Assembly: GCA_023407575.1 (NCBI GenBank)
Contig: JAEYLX010000026.1
Coordinates: 558,001-622,000, forward strand
Source of the DNA: Bacillota bacterium
GTDB taxonomy: Bacteria > Bacillota > Clostridia > Lachnospirales > Lachnospiraceae
Direction: 5' to 3'
DNA length: 64,000 nt
The translations under genes were made by a program, and so were the position numbers. Positions 62,387 through 64,000 of this stretch are shown one piece after another. Below the pieces are notes generated by a model, which saw only the letters and a list, made by a program, of their open reading frames with translations, was not told the origin of the DNA and made no database searches. Numbering within the stretch: position 1 is the first letter of the stretch; every line of letters begins with the position of its first letter.

Positions 62387-63190
62387 CTAACAATTCTGAA
62401 TTTCGTTTATTAAGAATTGTCTAAGTTCTTCTATGTCCTCTCTATTATATTCCAGCCCTTTTTCTAAGGAATACCATTCTTTTATAGCATTTTCAATAAT
62501 ATATCGATATTTTTCAGGGACATAATTGCGTGTCCACAAGCCGCCTTCATATTTAGATAAGATACGTTTTTCTATTTTATAGGAGAGGATACGACCTAAA
62601 ATCAGGATATTGCTAGCAAAATATCTTGGGTTATGTGCTTCAAAGTCATATTCGTTAATATTACTGCTAATGGAACTCCAGAAATCAGCCTCGGATATTA
62701 CAGGAAAAACCTCTTTAGCAGGTTTACCGTAAATACAAATACCACATTGATTTATCAAATGTACATAGCTGGTTATATCCGGGTCACAAAAATCTTCACT
62801 TATAAGGAAGCTTTCTTTTAGGCTGCCATTTAATAGGTTTTTGTAATGTTCCGTCCAAAAATCACTGTAATGAAATTGGCAAGGAGCTGGATGACTCCAA
62901 GGATTTACGTTGTCTATCCATATTGCAGACATTTCTAGAGGAGAAGGATTACAATCTATTTCTATTATATTTTTTGAAATTAAAAGTCGCTCCTCTTGGC
63001 TGATTCGTCTGTCGCAGATGATAAGGATATCAATATCACTTACCTCTTCTACAAAACAATTCAGTGCAAGAGAGCCGTGTATATAAATTCCTACAACTGC
63101 TTCGCCTATGATTTTTAACCAAAGATCTGTTACTTTATTGATTTGGTTCTTCGTAGCTGGTGAAAGGGTATTATAATTTTTAAATTCCAT
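62387..63190 (-). CDS. Aminoglycoside adenylyltransferase-like nucleotidyltransferase (DUF4111)
   Basis: 267 residues. The N-terminal nucleotidyltransferase has GIYIHGSLALNCFVEEVSDIDILI (key GS and DID), the Pol-beta pattern. The C-terminal domain (about 150-265) is DUF4111-like with TRNYVPEKYRYIIENAIKEWY (core LWTRNYVPEKY). It resembles spectinomycin/streptomycin 3''-adenylyltransferases, but housekeeping homologs of unknown role are common, so resistance is not shown. GGAG supports ATG 63190; an in-frame ATG 11 codons up is less likely. Confidence 0.82.
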   Translation of the reverse strand: MEFKNYNTLSPATKNQINKVTDLWLKIIGEAVVGIYIHGSLALNCFVEEVSDIDILIICDRRISQEERLLISKNIIEIDCNPSPLEMSAIWIDNVNPWSHPAPCQFHYSDFWTEHYKNLLNGSLKESFLISEDFCDPDITSYVHLINQCGICIYGKPAKEVFPVISEADFWSSISSNINEYDFEAHNPRYFASNILILGRILSYKIEKRILSKYEGGLWTRNYVPEKYRYIIENAIKEWYSLEKGLEYNREDIEELRQFLINEIQNC

Positions 63191-63297
63191 ATAGTTAAGC
63201 TCCTTAAGTTGAAATATTATCATGATTTAAATAACTACCGGTACTATAACGAGGTTAGTACTAACACCATTCTAGCATAAGAAGCGCAGTATAGATT

Positions 63298-63325
63298 ATT
63301 GCAATTATATTAATACAATTGCAAT
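63298..63325. repeat. Inverted repeat ATTGCAATT/AATTGCAAT
   Basis: Perfect 9-base arms separated by 10 AT-rich bases, between the adenylyltransferase-like gene and a terminator. A perfect 12-base palindrome, GTTAGTACTAAC, is nearby at 63254-63265. Either could be an operator for the minus-strand gene at 62387-63190. Confidence 0.5.
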
Positions 63326-63331
63326 AAAAAC

Positions 63332-63388
63332 GCCCTATGATAAAATGGATAGTATCCGTGACTGGATAAATCAATTTTATCATAGGGC
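63332..63388 (-). terminator. Terminator of the CD3324-like gene
   Basis: A perfect 15-base inverted repeat (63332-63346 with 63374-63388), followed on the minus strand by a T-run (GTTTTTATTG). Confidence 0.88.
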
Positions 63389-63398
63389 TATAAAGGTA

Positions 63399-63662
63399 TT
63401 AATTATAATACTTTAGTATTCGATAGATGGAACTTTCAGACAAATAATAGACTTTTGACAGTTCAAGAACTGTCTTTCCATTCTGAAAATCCCTATAGAT
63501 TAGTCTGTTTCTATTGGCTAAATTATGTTTATGACCAGATATACTTCCCCATTCTTTTCGCTTCTCAATCCCTGGTATGTATAGAAAACCTTCCTGGACG
63601 TATTTGCGTATTTCAATAAGCAGCCTATCTGGTAAGACATTCCTTGCATTTATATAGTTCAT
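63399..63662 (-). CDS. CD3324-family small regulator (Mor-like helix-turn-helix)
   Basis: 87 residues. The pattern MNYINARNVLPDRLLIEIRKYVQEG, YIPG, KEWGSISGHK and NRNRLIYRDFQNGKTVLELSKVYYLSESSIYRIL (given in blocks) matches the CD3324 family: an N-terminal oligomerisation/recognition part and a C-terminal helix-turn-helix like that of Mor activators. It probably binds DNA; targets are unknown. GGAG precedes the ATG. Upstream is a leader of about 140 bases with a tiny ORF and a long hairpin, and a strong terminator follows. Confidence 0.85.
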   Translation of the reverse strand: MNYINARNVLPDRLLIEIRKYVQEGFLYIPGIEKRKEWGSISGHKHNLANRNRLIYRDFQNGKTVLELSKVYYLSESSIYRILKYYN

Positions 63663-63696
63663 TCGGTACTGCTCCTTATTCTAATATTTCTTTAGA

Positions 63697-63776
63697 ATGC
63701 GGATTCTGTACTATTCAAGAATGAATTGGCAAATCTAATTACGCTCCACACGTATTTGCCGATTACAGAATCGCAT
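63697..63776 (-). promoter_or_regulatory. Leader hairpin before the CD3324-like gene
   Basis: ATGCGGATTCTGTA (63697-63710) pairs with TACAGAATCGCAT (63764-63776), one bulge. Inside, GGCAAAT (63728-63734) pairs with ATTTGCC (63754-63760). On the minus strand the 5' arm overlaps the end of a tiny leader ORF, so ribosome movement could affect folding. Confidence 0.5.
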
Positions 63777-63804
63777 GGAGCTTAAGTAAACGTTTATTTT
63801 TCAT
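63763..63804 (-). CDS. Possible 13-residue leader peptide
   Basis: MKNKRLLKLHAIL, starting at ATG 63804 with GGGGAGG about 8 bases upstream, and ending inside the 5' arm of the leader hairpin of the CD3324-like gene. Basic and leucine-rich. It could couple translation to folding of the leader. There is no independent evidence that it is translated. Confidence 0.35.
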   Translation of the reverse strand: MKNKRLLKLHAIL

Positions 63805-64000
63805 CTGTCTATCCTCCCCAAGGTATCTCTTATCAAATTATATTATACTATATTTTTATCCTTTTAGGAAGTTATCAATTATTATGGAGTTAGGATATCT
63901 GTAGACTGAAATAAAGCATATCCGTTCAGTAGATGTCCTGGAGATTATTTTTTAACACGCCAATTAGTTGAAAAATATTGATTTCGATATTCTCTGGGAG
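63805..64000. other. AT-rich end of window, no gene seen
   Basis: Probably holds the promoter of the minus-strand leader ORF. An imperfect hairpin (63893-63910 with 63925-63938: GGATATCT...GACTGAA and TTCAGTAGATGTCC) is followed by TTATTTTTT on the plus strand. No open frame with a ribosome site runs to the edge. Confidence 0.4.

Noticed and set aside
62387..63190. Antibiotic resistance gene on a mobile element
   Set aside because: No transposase, integrase or flanking repeats are present, composition matches the surroundings, and homologs are common as chromosomal genes.

Overview
The window looks like chromosomal DNA of an anaerobic, spore-forming Clostridia, most likely a plant-polysaccharide-using Lachnospiraceae relative of the Lachnoclostridium (Clostridium) phytofermentans group. 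The reasons are low GC, strong GGAGG ribosome sites, the rlmB-sigH order, an alpha/beta small acid-soluble spore protein, SpoIID-like spore proteins, AddAB, a CIRCE-controlled groESL, xylulokinase with a ROK repressor, and a GH94 cellobiose phosphorylase. The assignment rests on gene content read by eye, not on a database search.

Layout. 1-2.9 kb: 3' part of rfbB, rlmB, sigH, then tRNA-Thr(GGT) and tRNA-Pro(AGG). 3.1-8.2 kb: methionine importer genes metN-metI without metQ, a DUF3810 membrane metalloprotease-like protein, a small ORF interrupted by TGA, and a DUF2225/DUF6062 pair of cysteine-rich proteins. 8.3-11 kb: promoter, CIRCE, groES-groEL and a large nested palindrome. 11-17.5 kb: cell-envelope genes (S41-like protease, amidase, polysaccharide deacetylase, two tandem SpoIID-like/peptidoglycan-binding paralogs). 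17.6-22.1 kb: carAB behind an ARG-box-like operator. 22.3-26.6 kb: small membrane proteins, acetyltransferase, phosphotransferase, glyoxalase-like protein and a Big2 surface protein. 26.8-29.5 kb: two-component system and a probable 6S RNA gene. 29.5-41.2 kb: nadE, degV, an FMN_bind-like protein, addB-addA and a spore protein. 41.3-44.4 kb: ROK repressor divergent from xylB.

44.7-50.1 kb is the most interesting region: a lasso-peptide biosynthetic cluster. It contains a PqqD-like recognition protein (B1), an asparagine-synthetase-like cyclase (C), a nucleotidyltransferase, an HPr-kinase-like kinase and a transglutaminase-like leader peptidase (B2). A 43-residue precursor gene, too short for ordinary gene finding, lies on the opposite strand at 47021-47152. 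Its leader has the W-x2-P-x-L pattern and a Thr two residues before a likely core SGLVILPIEILTVQGPS, in which Glu9 could close a nine-residue ring. The core ends in Ser, the residue phosphorylated by the kinase of the paeninodin-type lasso pathway. No lasso exporter is visible in the window.

50.2-64 kb: SAM methyltransferase, hslO, cellobiose phosphorylase, two small envelope proteins, a SLC13/ArsB-type permease, purine genes purC, purF and purB as separate units, an aminoglycoside adenylyltransferase-like protein, and a CD3324-type small regulator with a possible leader ORF. Nearly all unit boundaries are marked by clear hairpin terminators. I saw no insertion sequence, prophage or CRISPR array.
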